DNA of 64,000 nucleotides. Origin: Dimorphilus gyrociliatus (taxonomy: Eukaryota; Annelida; Polychaeta; Dinophilidae). The stretch lies in the NCBI GenBank assembly GCA_904063045.1, contig CAJFCJ010000003.1:2404504-2468503 (forward strand). Direction: 5' to 3'. The notes under the pieces are model-generated. The model had not been told where the DNA came from, searched no databases, and was given only the letters and a program-made list of their open reading frames with translations. Position numbers and translations under genes: made by a program. Below are positions 11,523 to 24,334 of the stretch, one piece after another (the first letter of the stretch is position 1; each line of letters starts with the position of its first letter).

Positions 11523-13593
11523 AGTAAAACTGCAAATCTAGCCGGCCATGCCCTGTCATTATCATAAATCGACACTTACTAGAGTTATTATCAGCATACA
11601 TACCGATAGCGTTTCAGCGATTTTTTTAAGAGTCTCAAGGATGAAATATATCCGTAAATTTACCTTTATCAGAGCAGTGATTTCTTGTTAAGTAAATTTT
11701 GGAGTTAATTGATGCAGTAGGCCTGAATCATGCGGAATAATTCACTTCTGTCCCCCCTTTTCATTGGTTACTGCTAAATATCGACCAATAGCGTTCTTTG
11801 TTATTTTCGGTCACGTGATCTGGTGGTTTGTATTCCCTTTCAATGAGTAACAATCAATATACGATTCGAATACAAAACCCCTTTTGCAGCGAATTTTTGG
11901 CGCCATATTGCATCTTTTCAATTTTAGAATTCGTCAATTAAGTCAATTAAATTGGATTGTAATTGCAGTAAATTTATCACATCTAGTTTTATAGCTGTAA
12001 CGACTCTCTTGAAAAGCATATTTACGCGTGGAAAATACTACTTTCGTTGATTAAAGCATTGAGAGGCTATTCAATTTAAAAATGGTGTTAAGATTAATCA
12101 TAAAAAGCGTAATGTATTTGTAAAGCGTTGTAAAAACTACTATTATATATAAATACTATAAATTTCTTGTTAAAAAGAATTCATTGTATATGTTTTCCAA
12201 AAACGGCTTGTTTACATAGCACAGTCGTCTTTTGGACTCGTACTTTTAAGTAGTATTGTAGTTCTCTCAATATTTACCGTTCTTTATATTAATTCTATAG
12301 TAATTATTTCATTATAAGTATGACCAAAGTAGTAAATGAGCGTAGGGTATTATTAATTAGTTAATAATAAAAAGTCCAATGGAAATATGACTAAACTTAC
12401 GAATTAAAGACTTCCTGTCCAAAAAAACAAAAAGTAATTGATTATATCTTGGTTCGAATTTCTATTGTTACTTCGGTGAATTGATTAAGATAACAGACGT
12501 AAATGTTTTCCATTTTTAGTAAATCTTAATCAATCTCTGCTATTGGCTATGTTATGTACTGAATTCCAATGGAAATAGCATATATATTATTTATAGTATT
12601 TACTTAATCTCTTATTTCTTTCATAAGTATCTATAATGATATGATAAATCTTTATGAGAGTTGTTGAGAGCAAAGATATTGATAAAAATTCAAATTCAAG
12701 CTGAAAATGTACAAAAGTGATAAAACTAGATAAACAAAAAGAGATATCTCTTTTCATTCGCTATCGAGAATAGTAACTTATTCAATTATGATATCTATTT
12801 CAATATAAACTAACATAATATATTATTTACTTAATTTAATTAACATTATTAATCTATTTTATCCGTTTTGCTTCAATTGCGAATGTACTTATTTCTGTTA
12901 GTATTTTGAAGAATTTTGATCTTTTTCGATATTTTCGTTTTTTAATATTTTCTCTCTTGATTCCTCTAAAGTATAACTATATAGAAATAACCTCAATAGC
13001 TTCGAGTTAACCTTTTACAAAAGAGAGAACAATCTATTTCCAAATATCAAATAATATTCAAAAAGTTCTTTTCTTATTAGTGCTAATTATTTTTTATTAA
13101 AGAGAATTATATGGAATATACTTAGTATAGATTAAAATGCTGTTATATACATGTATATATAAATCTTAGAAATCTAGAAATATATTACATAATGGACTAA
13201 TTATGCTCTAAGGGAATATTTATATTAGAGTATAAAAATAGAGGTTACTTTGAAATAACCTTGAACTGAATATCTATGTATAAATTATTCTTTATAATAT
13301 ATATAGAGAGAATATAACAATTAGTTTTTAGAACATGGCAAATGTTCTCATTTAACGTATTGCCTTTCCCTTTTTGAAATTATGCCGACAACTCAAAGAT
13401 ACATAATTGATGGCAGCTTTACATTTAATTCTGTTTTCTCTTGGTAAAGAAACCTATTCAACGAGGAGAACATTAATGGCTATTATAAAATCGTCAGTTT
13501 TTTTTTATTGGATAGTGTTTTATCTTTATTTATTCAATTATTAAAATTAGTAGATAAAAGGAGAGTGAACACTACATCACGTTTACCATCACA
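11523..13593. other. Intergenic, promoter side of Tweety
   Basis: No coding exon seen. The first few hundred bases probably contain the Tweety promoter. One TAGGCCT word sits at about 11718. The rest, about 12-13.5 kb, is strongly AT-rich without recognisable structure. Confidence 0.5.
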
Positions 13594-15392
13594 TTATGAC
13601 AAGTTCAATATTTCAATAGAGCAGAGAAAAAATGATTTGGCTAATATTGTAAATGTTTGTGTCTTAGCATTATTATCTGCACAATTACACAATGACTCGT
13701 ATTTGTTCATTTTTGGAGTCACGGTACTCGTTTTGTTTCCTGCATCTAAATTTAAAAGTGTGCTTGCTGTCGTAGACTCTTCAACTTTTGTTGTGTAACA
13801 ACCACTACAGTTCTTTTTTTTTGTCTTTTGAGGATATTTAGGCAATGCAATACTTACACTTTCATCTGTTCCTAAATGATATCCTTCAAAAAGTATTTTA
13901 AATTTACTTCTGTCGACTCCAATTGCATAAGTCATTTGTTTGTTTATAAATTGACACATAGAGGTATTTGAAGAACATGGCGTTGTAAGCGCAAAAGCTG
14001 CTGGACCTAGAATATCTATATCATGTATTTTTAATACTTTTCCATTGCTAGAGGTATCCTCTGAAGCTTCCAAAATTACTATTTTTTCTTGTTGATATTC
14101 TGGTAAATGGTAAAATTTCCTTTCTGCAAATATATCCGAACCGAAGGTGATAGTACTTTCATAATTACCGACTGTAATCTTGATACTCTGTTGAAAAGCA
14201 GTTATGGCAACAGCAAAAATAGGATAAGAATATGCTAGTTTATCGTATACTGAACGGGAACCGAAACAAGCTGAGGGGGAAGAGAAGAACCTTCACCTTT
14301 CAACCGATCTTCACAAGGCGTAGCCAAAAAAGTACATTTGGTTGCAGTGTTTTCAGTAAAATCAGTAAAATTGGAATATACTGTTTCATATTGAAGCGCT
14401 GCTGATGTAGGCTGATACGCTTTAAAACTAACTTCTAAAAAACCTACCTTGCTCGCTCCTGGGCGAACTGTAGGTTGCTTTAGTGTGACAGTGTTGGTAA
14501 ATTCTGCGCTATCTAGAACTTTTTCATTCCAACCATTGGCATTTGTGACATGAAGATCGTAAGTAGAACCATCAGCAACCTGTAATAGCCATTGAGTGGC
14601 GTCATTTTCAGAACCTGCGTTTTTTGGTTTTATTCTTACAGCTTTTAAAATCAGAGTATGTCTAAACTGTACTTTATACCATGCTGAATTCTTCGAAACA
14701 TCCCAGTTGCTATAATAGTTTTGGTAGCTATTTTCAGGTGGATTGTAAATCTTATTTTCCAGTTTTGTTATAGTGTCCATTGCCTTAAAGCAATTTCTCG
14801 CTGGATTAGATCCAGAAGGATCATCACTGGACACACAGCTCGATATATATGCCAGATTATCAATGTAGAGTTGAGCGACCATTTTTTTACCGGAGTAATG
14901 TTTTTTCCTATAAAATATGAGCTTAACAAGTCCTGGTCTTTTATTATTTTCGTTGCTGAAAATTCCTAATTCTAAATTTTTAAATTCACGATCTAAAACA
15001 GGGATGAAACAAGGTCTTCCAACGTTATTCTGCGTATTGCTTATCACTCGCAAATCGTTTTGGCCAGGGTATCTAAAATCCATGAATGTGTGATAATTTC
15101 TCGAATGTAAAACAGCATGAGTAAAGCGAGATTGCTCCTTAAAGTTAATAATGAGTCTAATATAATGCCAGGAATTATAGTTCATAACAGGATGTGGAAT
15201 AAAATTGTTGGCGTATGGAATCATATTAACTTTGCAATCGTAATCTCCATAGTCTGCAATACATGATGAAACTTCGGCATGTGTATAAACGTCCATCTTG
15301 GCGACTGCAATATTATGACCAGCCCAGGCGAAAAATTTGTTGAAAGGAAGAAAAATTATTGCAATAAACTTTATTCCCGACAAAGTTTTCAT
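13594..15392 (-). CDS. Secreted protein of unknown function, discoidin-like region
   Basis: Not recognised as a named gene. The ATG at 15392 begins a clear signal peptide (MKTLSGIKFIAIIF, cleavage likely near FAWA), so the product enters the secretory route. The first roughly 360 residues hold a Cys-containing N-terminal region and then a stretch (YSNWDVSKNSAWYKVQFRH, then AVRIKP) that resembles a galactose-binding-like or F5/8C fold; this is pattern similarity only. The frame then changes. A 44-bp intron (14314-14271, gtgaag to a good pyrimidine tract and cag) restores the frame and adds exon 14270-13594, giving about 584 residues. The C-terminal part is Thr/Ser-rich with Cys pairs, and its last 15-20 residues are moderately hydrophobic, so a GPI signal is possible. 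The alternative to the tiny intron is a frameshift. Confidence 0.6.
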
Positions 15393-15713
15393 CTTCGGTA
15401 AAGCAAAGTTTTGTATTCCGTTGGAAACCAAGAATCAACTGTTTGCTTCGAGAATCGACTAGCTATATGAGACGGATAATCTAGACGCCTTGAAATGAAT
15501 ATCAATAAACCGACCGGGTACCTTCAAGCTTCTATTGTTAAGCAAAAATTGAACTGCAAAAATATTCATAGTGTTAACATCGATTTGCTTACAATTATGC
15601 AAACAAATGCCAAATGTACGGGTCAATTATTCGAACATTGCTATATTGTGAAATTTATTTAAATATTCCGCCTTTAATGAAGTTTAAAAACTGGTAAATT
15701 TTGAATAGCGATA

Positions 15714-16174
15714 ATGAATGAAGAAGCACTCTTAGCCATTAAAGAGATATCCTATGCTGTCAATTTTGTAGAGTTATCATCTAAGTTAGAGAATTCTGCG
15801 AACCAAGCCTTTATAAATATTCGAATTAAAGAAAATAAAGACTTAACAGTTGAGTTAACTCAAAGCGGCTTTCGAGTAAGTAAATTTTCGTGCGATCTTC
15901 TTATTTCGTTTACTTTTGCGTTGTCTAAAAGTACCAAAGAGATGAACAATATAATTTATTCTAAGAAATAAACAATGAAATTTAAATGAAACTTTCAAAT
16001 GATTTTCAGATTGTTGCCGAAAAGTTTGATAGCAATACAATAGTTGACGGAACGTATTATACAACAATAAACGCTCTCTTAGATGCGAATTCCGTTGCCT
16101 ATAGAAACGACTTCGCGGCCGCTTTAAATTCGAAACTGACTGAACTAGCAGCTAAAAATAAAGACTCCAGTTAA
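15714..16174 (+). CDS. GSKIP: GSK3-interacting protein (GSKIP)
   Basis: Small cytoplasmic scaffold that in vertebrates binds GSK3 beta and the PKA regulatory subunit and restrains GSK3 signalling. Two exons, 15714-15875 and 16010-16174, joined at phase 0 through a 134-bp intron (gtaagt...ttttcag), give 108 residues. Family features are the AFINIRIKENKDLTVELTQSGF core, equivalent to the vertebrate INVETKE..LELTEAG segment, and the C-terminal GSK3-binding helix region NALLDANSVAYRNDFAAAL, matching the family pattern SLLD..SPAYREAF. The vertebrate protein has an extra N-terminal tail; this copy begins close to the conserved domain. It lies tail-to-tail with the next minus-strand gene, with only 9 bp between their stop codons. 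Confidence 0.93.
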
Positions 16175-16183
16175 AAATATATA

Positions 16184-16471
16184 TCAAAGCAAAATGCTTG
16201 TACAAATAGGTTGAAAGTAATACAAGTAAATCTGAAAAACAGCAGTATTAACAATCGGCATTGAAATCACCAAGGCAGCCAATGCATACGCCTTAGGCCA
16301 ATAATCCATTGGCAAATACGAAGATCCTGTATAATCCTTTGGCACTATATCGCCATTTGTATTTGTCAAACTGTAAATTTCATTGGTAACGCCAATTTTT
16401 TCTTCTAATCGATCTAGACGTGGTAAGTAGGCCTGCGTAATAGCTTTGTAAACGTTTAATTTAGACGCCAC
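16184..16471 (-). CDS. Small single-pass membrane protein, last exon
   Basis: Not recognised. A 95-codon open stretch directly follows an acceptor-like ttctag. It begins with GTG and no ATG is in frame, so this is most likely a terminal exon (16471-16184) whose first exon I could not place. The protein part starts VASKLNVYKAITQAYLPRLD with a short charged helix, then has a single hydrophobic segment of about 25 residues near the end (ALAALVISMPIVNTAVF). The coding look is supported by balanced codon use and by an abrupt change to AT-rich DNA on the 5' side. It could be a mitochondrial or other small integral-membrane subunit, but nothing proves it. Confidence 0.4.
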   Translation of the reverse strand: MASKLNVYKAITQAYLPRLDRLEEKIGVTNEIYSLTNTNGDIVPKDYTGSSYLPMDYWPKAYALAALVISMPIVNTAVFQIYLYYFQPICTSILL

Positions 16472-18635
16472 CTAGAATTTTAACGATCTAATACTCTCGT
16501 TTTGAGAGCACTTCCTTTATTAGTAAATTAGCAAGTGAATTATCTGCTGATCATGTTTCGAAGGATGTAAGTTTTTTTGTTATTGTTAATAAATAAATAC
16601 AAATTGTAATAAGTGTTTATCATAGTATATCTTGTACTATAACTCCTAAAGGAAGAGCAGATCAGTTTGTTTATGCTATAAAATTTAATAAAAGTGTATA
16701 ACTTAGATTATAAAGAATAAAATAAAATTATTGATTAAGACTCTGTCTTTATTTACCTTAAATCTTGTATGTTAAAGTTAAGCATTAATTTATATTGAAA
16801 TTTCTCTGATTAACGCTTTTTATCATCTGATAAATAATTCAAGTCGTCAATGAAGTTCCATGATTATTATTATTTCTTGTTAGAATCAATTATATCTTAT
16901 TATATATGTTCAATTAACAAAAAACGTTAACTTTTTTGCAACATTTACACTCTAAAACAGTAAATGATTATTTAATTTGTATAGGAATTACGAATAAAAA
17001 ACTTTCAGGTATCTAAGATTATGTTAAGATTACGGATTAACTATTTCATTATTGTAACATTAAATTAAATACTTATTGTAAGGCCAGCTTAAATATGACA
17101 GACTTTTTTCAGTATGTAGATCATCTAATTAATGAGAATAGAAACTACCAATAATTAATCGATGAGATTTAGAATACTCCTCCGTTTAGGAAATAATGAA
17201 ATATAAATGAATAAAACGAATTCATTATATCTATCATCCTTTGTCTTAATTTTTTTAGACGAATATAATGACTATTGTTTTCAATTGTCTTTATGTTTTA
17301 TACATTTTGAAACATTCTATATTAATAATATTCAATTCTCTCGTCTTTTTATAGTCTTTACTGTTATTATTAGGACTTTTTTGTCGTTATGATTATTACA
17401 AAAAGACTTTCCATACGATCTTTTACGCCGAAGAATGTCTCTTTTTTAAGTAGTATTGCCATTTTTTTTCATAGAGATTAACTGAATGGTTTTAGATAAA
17501 CTAAGTGATATAAAGCCAATCTTTGGAGAAGTTTTTTTTTAGAGATTTGAATTGCCTATTGATAAGGAATTATGAAGATTTTTAAGGTGATCTACATCAT
17601 TAATATAAAATCAACATAGCTGATATCAATTTTACATATACAATTAATTGTTTTCTTTTGGATAAAATGATAGATTATCGATCTAAGCAAACTCTTATTT
17701 TAGGAACAAATAGAAAAAGTGAAAACAGAAGCCTATCCCATACTTGTTTAATCGTTCTAGACGCCATCTGCAATCTATTACAGCAAACTTTATTACTCAT
17801 AATCGTGAAAGAGTATATTAGAAGTATCATCCTATCTTTATAGAAAAAAGGTGCCCTAATAATAAAAAAGAGAGAACTTATTCTAAATTAAGTGATAAAA
17901 ATAATAAATTTTGATAAACACCTAATTTTTAATTAAAGCAAATTTGTAACAATGATAGCGTTGGCGCTAGGGCATTTAGAGTTAATTATCGTTCTAAAAT
18001 CATTCAAGTTTAACGCCACCTATTTATTTAACGATCTAATGATTTTCTTTTCATATGGTACATGGAGACGCTACCATATACTGCTATATTCACAATTAAA
18101 TTTTGTTATTATATCACCTTCTAATCATGCATACTGGAACGTAAGTTTATCTTTTAAAATGAAAGTTTTGTCTTAAATATTTGAAAAGAAAACAATTATA
18201 AATTCATAGATATTCGTTTTGTATGCTCTTTAAAGAAACTGATATATTTTAATAGAAATATATATCTATATATATTCTTTATATATAAATATATATTATA
18301 TTTTATATTTAGATATTAATATATATATATAAGTAATTATTTTTTATGTTAAACATGAAGATAATTTGTATTACAACCAGAAGTGTTTTATCAACATACA
18401 ATCAGTACAAATCAAAGCTCTTATCGGTTAGGAAATTATAAAACTAGTTGGCGTGTTGCAAAGCCATATCGGAGTTTGGTAGTTGAATAAGTATAGAAAA
18501 AAACCATATAGAATGAATACAGAAAATCGATCAACGACGCTGCGCCAATAATTGATGATGCCGTCGTGCTTAATTGCCAGTCGGTCAGGTAATACGTGCG
18601 AATTTAGTTGATATTTTAAACCTTTGACAAACAAG
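16472..18635. other. AT-rich intergenic DNA
   Basis: No supportable gene. Contents are one CGCCATCT motif (17762-17769) and several TA-rich runs near 18240-18330. A minus-strand open frame at about 18434-18700 looks coding-like but has no start or family pattern (see rejected items). Confidence 0.5.
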
Positions 18636-18709
18636 ATGGATAATTCGCCGATAAGTCTGTCACTCTCTCGGAGAACTTCAGTTAATATTCAGAGTAGAAA
18701 AGAGTCAAG
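18636..18709 (+). other. ANKAR: Candidate alternative first exon of the ANKAR-like gene
   Basis: ATG at 18636 opens 24 codons (start MDNSPISLSLSRR) and ends AG before gtattc in phase 2, the same phase as the exon at 20233-20249. It can therefore splice to 20485 with the frame intact. A TTTGACAAA motif (18623-18631) sits five bases before the ATG. No transcript evidence is available here. Confidence 0.45.
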
Positions 18710-20232
18710 GTATTCCTCATTTTTAAAAGAACATTTACAAAGAAAATAATCGAACTTTACTTAAATGAATAATTCGTCTAACTCTTGATTTAGCTCATCT
18801 TTTAAGTATAAATGCTAAATAGATAAGATGCATAAGATATTTTATGTCAACAAGTTATGTTTGTATTAAGCAGAAATGTTACATTAAGTTGGTCATACTT
18901 AAATATTTAGAATTATCAATCAATTATCCTGATTTAGTGACCAAAGCAAACAACTGGGTAATTGTTGACTAGTTCATGTAAGATTACCTTAGGGAGAAAA
19001 AATGGATTATTCGCATCGAATTTTTTTACTTGTTTTTTATCCCTTCTATATCTCAGCCTCTGTCTATATACATACCAAATGTAAATTTATTCGTATTTAG
19101 AGAGAATATGTTTTTATATATTTACGCTTTTTTTTATTTGATTCTTAAAGAAAAGACGTCTCTTTTTATGAAGTAAAAATGATACAGAAATATTGATATC
19201 TCAAGTTTCGTTGTTTTGATAACCAATATAGTATCAAAATCTTAAAGTAAAGGACTATAAGATAACAAGTTTATTTTCTGTGCTTTTAAGATTAAAAAGT
19301 GAAAACTACATTTTAACTTCGCTATATATTCACTTAAAGAGGAGGAGAAAAATAGGTATTGTAGTAATAAATAATTTCTTATTTAACGTCTCTAAGCATT
19401 TACATTGTTAATGTGTAGATTAGTTTCTAAAATAGGTTTTAAGCTTGCTATATACATTTTTATAAAGATCGACGAATGAACAAATAAAAAATCTAATTAA
19501 CAACTTTCTAATTAATCTGTTTCTTTCTCTCTTTTTTTTTAAATATAAATATTAATTATTCAAAAGAACGGTATGTCTTTCTATTTGAATATATATTTGT
19601 TTGTCGACGTCAGTAAAAATGACTGAACAGGGAAAAAAAAGTCTCAATATTGAGTTGCTCTACTATTTCCAAATAATTGTATAGTTTTATACTTTAACTA
19701 TATATACTGTATTATATATACATTTTTTGTCTATATATATATTTATCCTTAGAACATATATATATATATATATATACTGTATATACTGTATGTACTGTAT
19801 ATATGTACCATATAACAATGCTTTATTAAAATACGATTAATTTTATCATTTCAAACCATAGCTTTTTAAAGCCAAGTTTTACATTCTAAGAGAACAACGC
19901 AATAATGCCAATCAATTCTTCTAGAGCCCTTTAAAAAAAATTATAGTATAGTCGACTGGACCGTTTAAAATAAATAGAAAAGAGATTTTATAAAAAATTG
20001 AGTGAGTTGGAATCTCTGTCTTTCAAAAAATGGATAGGCCTAAAAATTGTTCTCTTAATCTTTATTGATTAGTTTTGTTTTCACACGTTTCCCATAAAAA
20101 ATGTGTTTATAAAACTTTTCAAATAAAAGGGAAAATTTGTATATTTAATTATTTTTTACTATATAATATAAATAGTTTTATTATATTTTACAATCTTAAT
20201 CGTAATCAATTCCATTCCTTGAGCCTTGAACA

Positions 20233-23200
20233 ATGGATTTTATGAGTGGGTAAGTTTTTAACCTAAAAGTCATTGAGAACCGACCTGAATGAATTTTTAA
20301 GAGCTTGAATTTATTCCGGAAACAATAGAAAGCAATAGAAAACAATACAAACATTTTGACTGGTTTTTAGAGGTGGTGATAAGGCTTTTCTTTCTTTTAA
20401 ATATTAATATACTCAATTTTGTTCTTCTTGAAAGAATACTGTCAATGAATTTCCTATATAAAACAATTCATTTCCGCTTTTCAGAGCACAACAGACGGTC
20501 AACGCTCAGCGCTTTTTAGCTGTTCCCGTTCAAAACGTTCAACACTTGACAGAAGTTGGGGAAATGAATGAATTGGATGAGCAGGGTTGGGCTCCTATCC
20601 ATCATGCTGCTTTTCGGGGCTTTATTAAGTCCGTTGAAAGATTTGTGAAAGCATCTGATGATCAATTAGAGCTAGAAACTGGTGATGAATTACATTCAAC
20701 GCCTTTACTGCTTGCAGTAAAAGGGGATAATTTGCAGACGATTGAATGGCTTGTCGATTTTGGTGCAAAAATCGATGTCATCGATAGGTATGTTCAAAGT
20801 AGAAATTCCTATAATCAGTTCAAATATTCAACCTTGAATAGTCATTAAAAGTAATTAAACTTCAGACACAATCATGGTGTAATAGAAGTTTGCGCTTTAA
20901 ATGGCCATAAAGGCATTTTCGAGTTTTTCGCTTCCAAGAATAATCCTAAGTTACCTAGTTGGAAAAAATTAGTACAATTTTTGGACAGTTCAACCGATGA
21001 AGATGTTACTGCTGCAGCTAAATTATGTCACGTCTTACTTCATGACAATGAAAAATATTTATACGAAAGCTTCACGAATGGGATTGTTCCAACAATAGTT
21101 AGAGTTATTAAATCTGGGGTTGGTGACGAATCAAAAGTTAATACTTTTGAGACACTTTTGGATATTTCATCGAATGATCAAGTTAGAGAACAGTTCGTCT
21201 CTTGCGGCGGTATGGCAGCATGTGTAAGATTGTTAAAGGTTTGTCTACAACTATTGTTCAAGTCTCAATTATTCATTTTAAACGATTAACTATTCAGGTA
21301 ACACCGGAGACGACTTGTTTAGATACGGTTAAGTTAGCAGCCATGTCTGTTAAATCAATCTGCGAAGATCCTAAACATACAGGTGCCGCTGTTCAAGCCG
21401 GTTTCCTTCCGGCTATTGTAAAAGTCCTTCAATCGAATATCAGGGAGACTGACGTTCTTGCCGAAGCTATTTTGAGCTTGGCAAATGTCGTTGCTGGTAA
21501 CGATGCACACAGAACAGCATTTAATACCACTCCTAATGGCATACAATCACTTGTCGAATTGTTTCAAGGAGCTAGCGATAAAGCTCTATTACTTGCTCTC
21601 ACAAAATGTGTCGCCAGTGCAGCAAAATTACATGATGAAAACCAGAGGGCGCTTGTCGACGGAGGAGTAGCTGCACATGTTTCAACTTTGACCAAAACAC
21701 GACACGCAGATTTGCAATTAAGTGCAGTGAAAGCTATACATCGTTTAGCAGAAGAGAACCCGGTTACCCAGAAAGCTATATTACCTACTGTTAATCTTCC
21801 ACTTATGCAAATGTTGAAAAAATCTAGATCACCAATTCTCCAAGAAGAAACGGCTGTTGCCTTGTGGGCACTAGCCAGTGGGGATCATAGGGAAAGGAGA
21901 AACATGGCAACTGACATGGGTGTTTCATTATTTATAGAATTCTTGAGTAGTTTATCCGAAAATTTACACTACATAGGTTCAGAAGGTTTAGGGGTTTTGG
22001 CTCAAGGACCAAAATCTGAACAAACAGCCATTGGCCGAGTAAATGGTTTAAACCTATTGGTTAGTAATTTTATTTTAAACAATTTCACATAAGACCTTGA
22101 AAAATACAAACATTGGATAAATTTAGAAGATAAGGTAATTAATCAATGAAAAATAGACAGAGTTAAATTCCAAATTTTAAATTTGCACTTTGAAATCGTT
22201 AGGAAAAAAGTGTTTACCATTAATTTTAAACAATCTTATTCTATTAGGTGTAAGTTTAGAAGAGTAGGCCTATATTTTCAATAGCGAAGGTCAGCAGGAG
22301 ATCAATAAACAGGCAAAATTATTAAAATAGAAAATTGACCATTGTATTAAATATTATCCATTTAGTTGTTAAAATATGATTAATATCAATTTAGATAATA
22401 TTTTTAAATATAAAACTAAAGAAAGCATCAATTGGTAACATTTGTGAAAAAATCTTTTTTCTTATATCGAATTATTCAAATTAAAACAATTATTGAATAT
22501 AAAAATTAGTCATATTCATAAGTTTTAGTTTATATTAATCACTCTTTATGAGCTGATGATATAAACTGCGTATAGTTTATATATTCATTGTAATAATGAT
22601 TCATCTATAAATACTATGAAAGAGTCTAGCTGTTTTGAAAATATAGCTCTTTTTATAGAATTAAAATGAATAGCTTGGGTTCATTTCATTTGAACAGCAA
22701 AATAACAACATTTTTTTTTAGGCCAAGTTTTGTAATAAGTTTGACAATTTAAACTGATTCACTAAAGTATAAATTACAAGTCAAACTCTATTTTTTTTAT
22801 TAAGAACATAGAGATATAGAATTTCACAATATCTAAGTAAATATAGTAGATTAAAGGATCTTTTGATAACTATAACTAATATGAATGGTTAAAACTTAAG
22901 CCAGAGTACATCCAATGTTCAATTGACAAATAATTATCAATTTATCACTAAATATTTTCTTTTTGATTTATTGATCTAAATTTTTAGGTTCGGCTACTTC
23001 GTTCTGACAAGGAACATATTGTACTCAGCGCAATTCGAACTCTGCGACATTTATGCGTTGGAGTGGCTTTCGTACCCCATAAACAAAATCAAATCAAAGT
23101 ATCACAATCGAGGGGCATACGTTATCTCATTGCCTTAATGGTTCATTCAAAAAATGAGGTTATACAAGTTGAAGCTGCTCATGCTTTGGCAGGGGTAGCT

Positions 23201-24334
23201 TTAGGAAATAACGAACTTCTAGATGAGATTCGATCCAATCCAGATTTCAGCTATGTTAGAATCTTGAAAATGATGTACTCGCATGAGGAAATTGTCAGGC
23301 TATTGGCGGGGAATACTCTAGCGACATTCTCTTTCAATAATATTACTCAACAAAGGGCAATTGCTGAAGATGGTGGCGTTAGATTTGCTTGCTTTGTGCC
23401 GTTTTTAGAGTCTTCAGATGAATTTTACAGATGTAATGCCGCCTTCCAAATAGTAGTCTTAGCTAGAATTATACCAGATGAGGAGCAAGCCCTCTCATCA
23501 GCTGCCGGCATAAAATTAATAACTGATCTTATAAATGAATCAAAAAGTGACCTAATTCAAGCACTAGCCGCTGATTGTGTAGCAAGATTGTCTCATACAA
23601 GAGCTGGCATACCAGATGCATTCGTTTCAATAGACACTGTGTTATCGCTTTGTGAACTTTTAAAATCCGAAACCGATCAGGTTGATATGAATGATATGTG
23701 TTAAACGGAAATACCTATAATTTTCTTTTGCTTTTACAGGTAAAAGGAAGTGCTGCTATTGCATTAGGCTATCTCTCCTTCAATCACACTGGTAGACGAC
23801 AATTATTAAATGCTTGCCGCAAAGAACCATATTCATTCAAAGTTATTTTTTGGTACACTCGGCATACAAATGCCAAATTAGCTCCAGCCTTTTTAGAAGC
23901 ATGGGACCATTTTCGCCGAATTGGTTTACCTCCAATACAGTAAGCTTTTTCTCTGCTGGTAGGCCTAAACGATGCTCTAAATAACAGCTAGAAAACAAAA
24001 TATGCAACTATTCAGAAATTATAGGCTTTTCATCAAAAAAAATATTTCATAACAATATATATATTTATATAAAACGAGTCTTCTTTTCTTATTTCTCTTT
24101 AGAAAAGGACAAGCGCTGGTAACAAAGAGAATGTCGGAAAGTATCGATTTTGGAACAAGTCCTAGAGATAGCCAACAGACCCTAACAGATCACACGGGAG
24201 AATCATCCATCCAGCCAACATCTGAGTCAAATACTGGTCAAATGAGTAATTATTCCGCTTCCAATCAAAGTTCTAGAAGGGTATCGGTGTCTGTTCAAGA
24301 AACTTTGCCCCAGATTGTTGCCAATTCTCAATAA
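20233..24334 (+). CDS. ANKAR: Ankyrin and armadillo repeat protein (ANKAR-like)
   Basis: Scaffold-type repeat protein; the family's function is poorly known. Exons: 20233-20249 (or 18636-18709), 20485-20787, 20866-21238, 21298-22059, 22988-23680, 23740-23939 and 24103-24334. All phases agree, giving about 859 residues. Exons 2-3 encode ankyrin repeats (DEQGWAPIHHAAFRGF, STPLLLAVKGDNLQTIEWLV, NHGVIEVCALNGHKG). Exons 3-6 encode successive armadillo repeats, for example AAKLCHVLLHDNEKYL, ETAVALWALASGDHRERRN and VEAAHALAGVALGN. The last exon is a Ser/Thr/Gln-rich, probably disordered tail. Human ANKAR is much longer, about 1430 residues, so this is either a shorter lineage version or lacks 5' exons. 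Most introns are 48-235 bp, but the one at 22060-22987 is 928 bp and very AT-rich. Confidence 0.87.

Noticed and set aside
14721-14969. Plus-strand open frame inside the secreted-protein gene
   Set aside because: It is an antisense shadow of the long minus-strand exon with the signal peptide.
18434-18700. Minus-strand open frame with a hydrophobic stretch near 18.5 kb
   Set aside because: It has no ATG and only a doubtful acceptor, matches no family, and overlaps the better supported plus-strand exon at 18636-18709.
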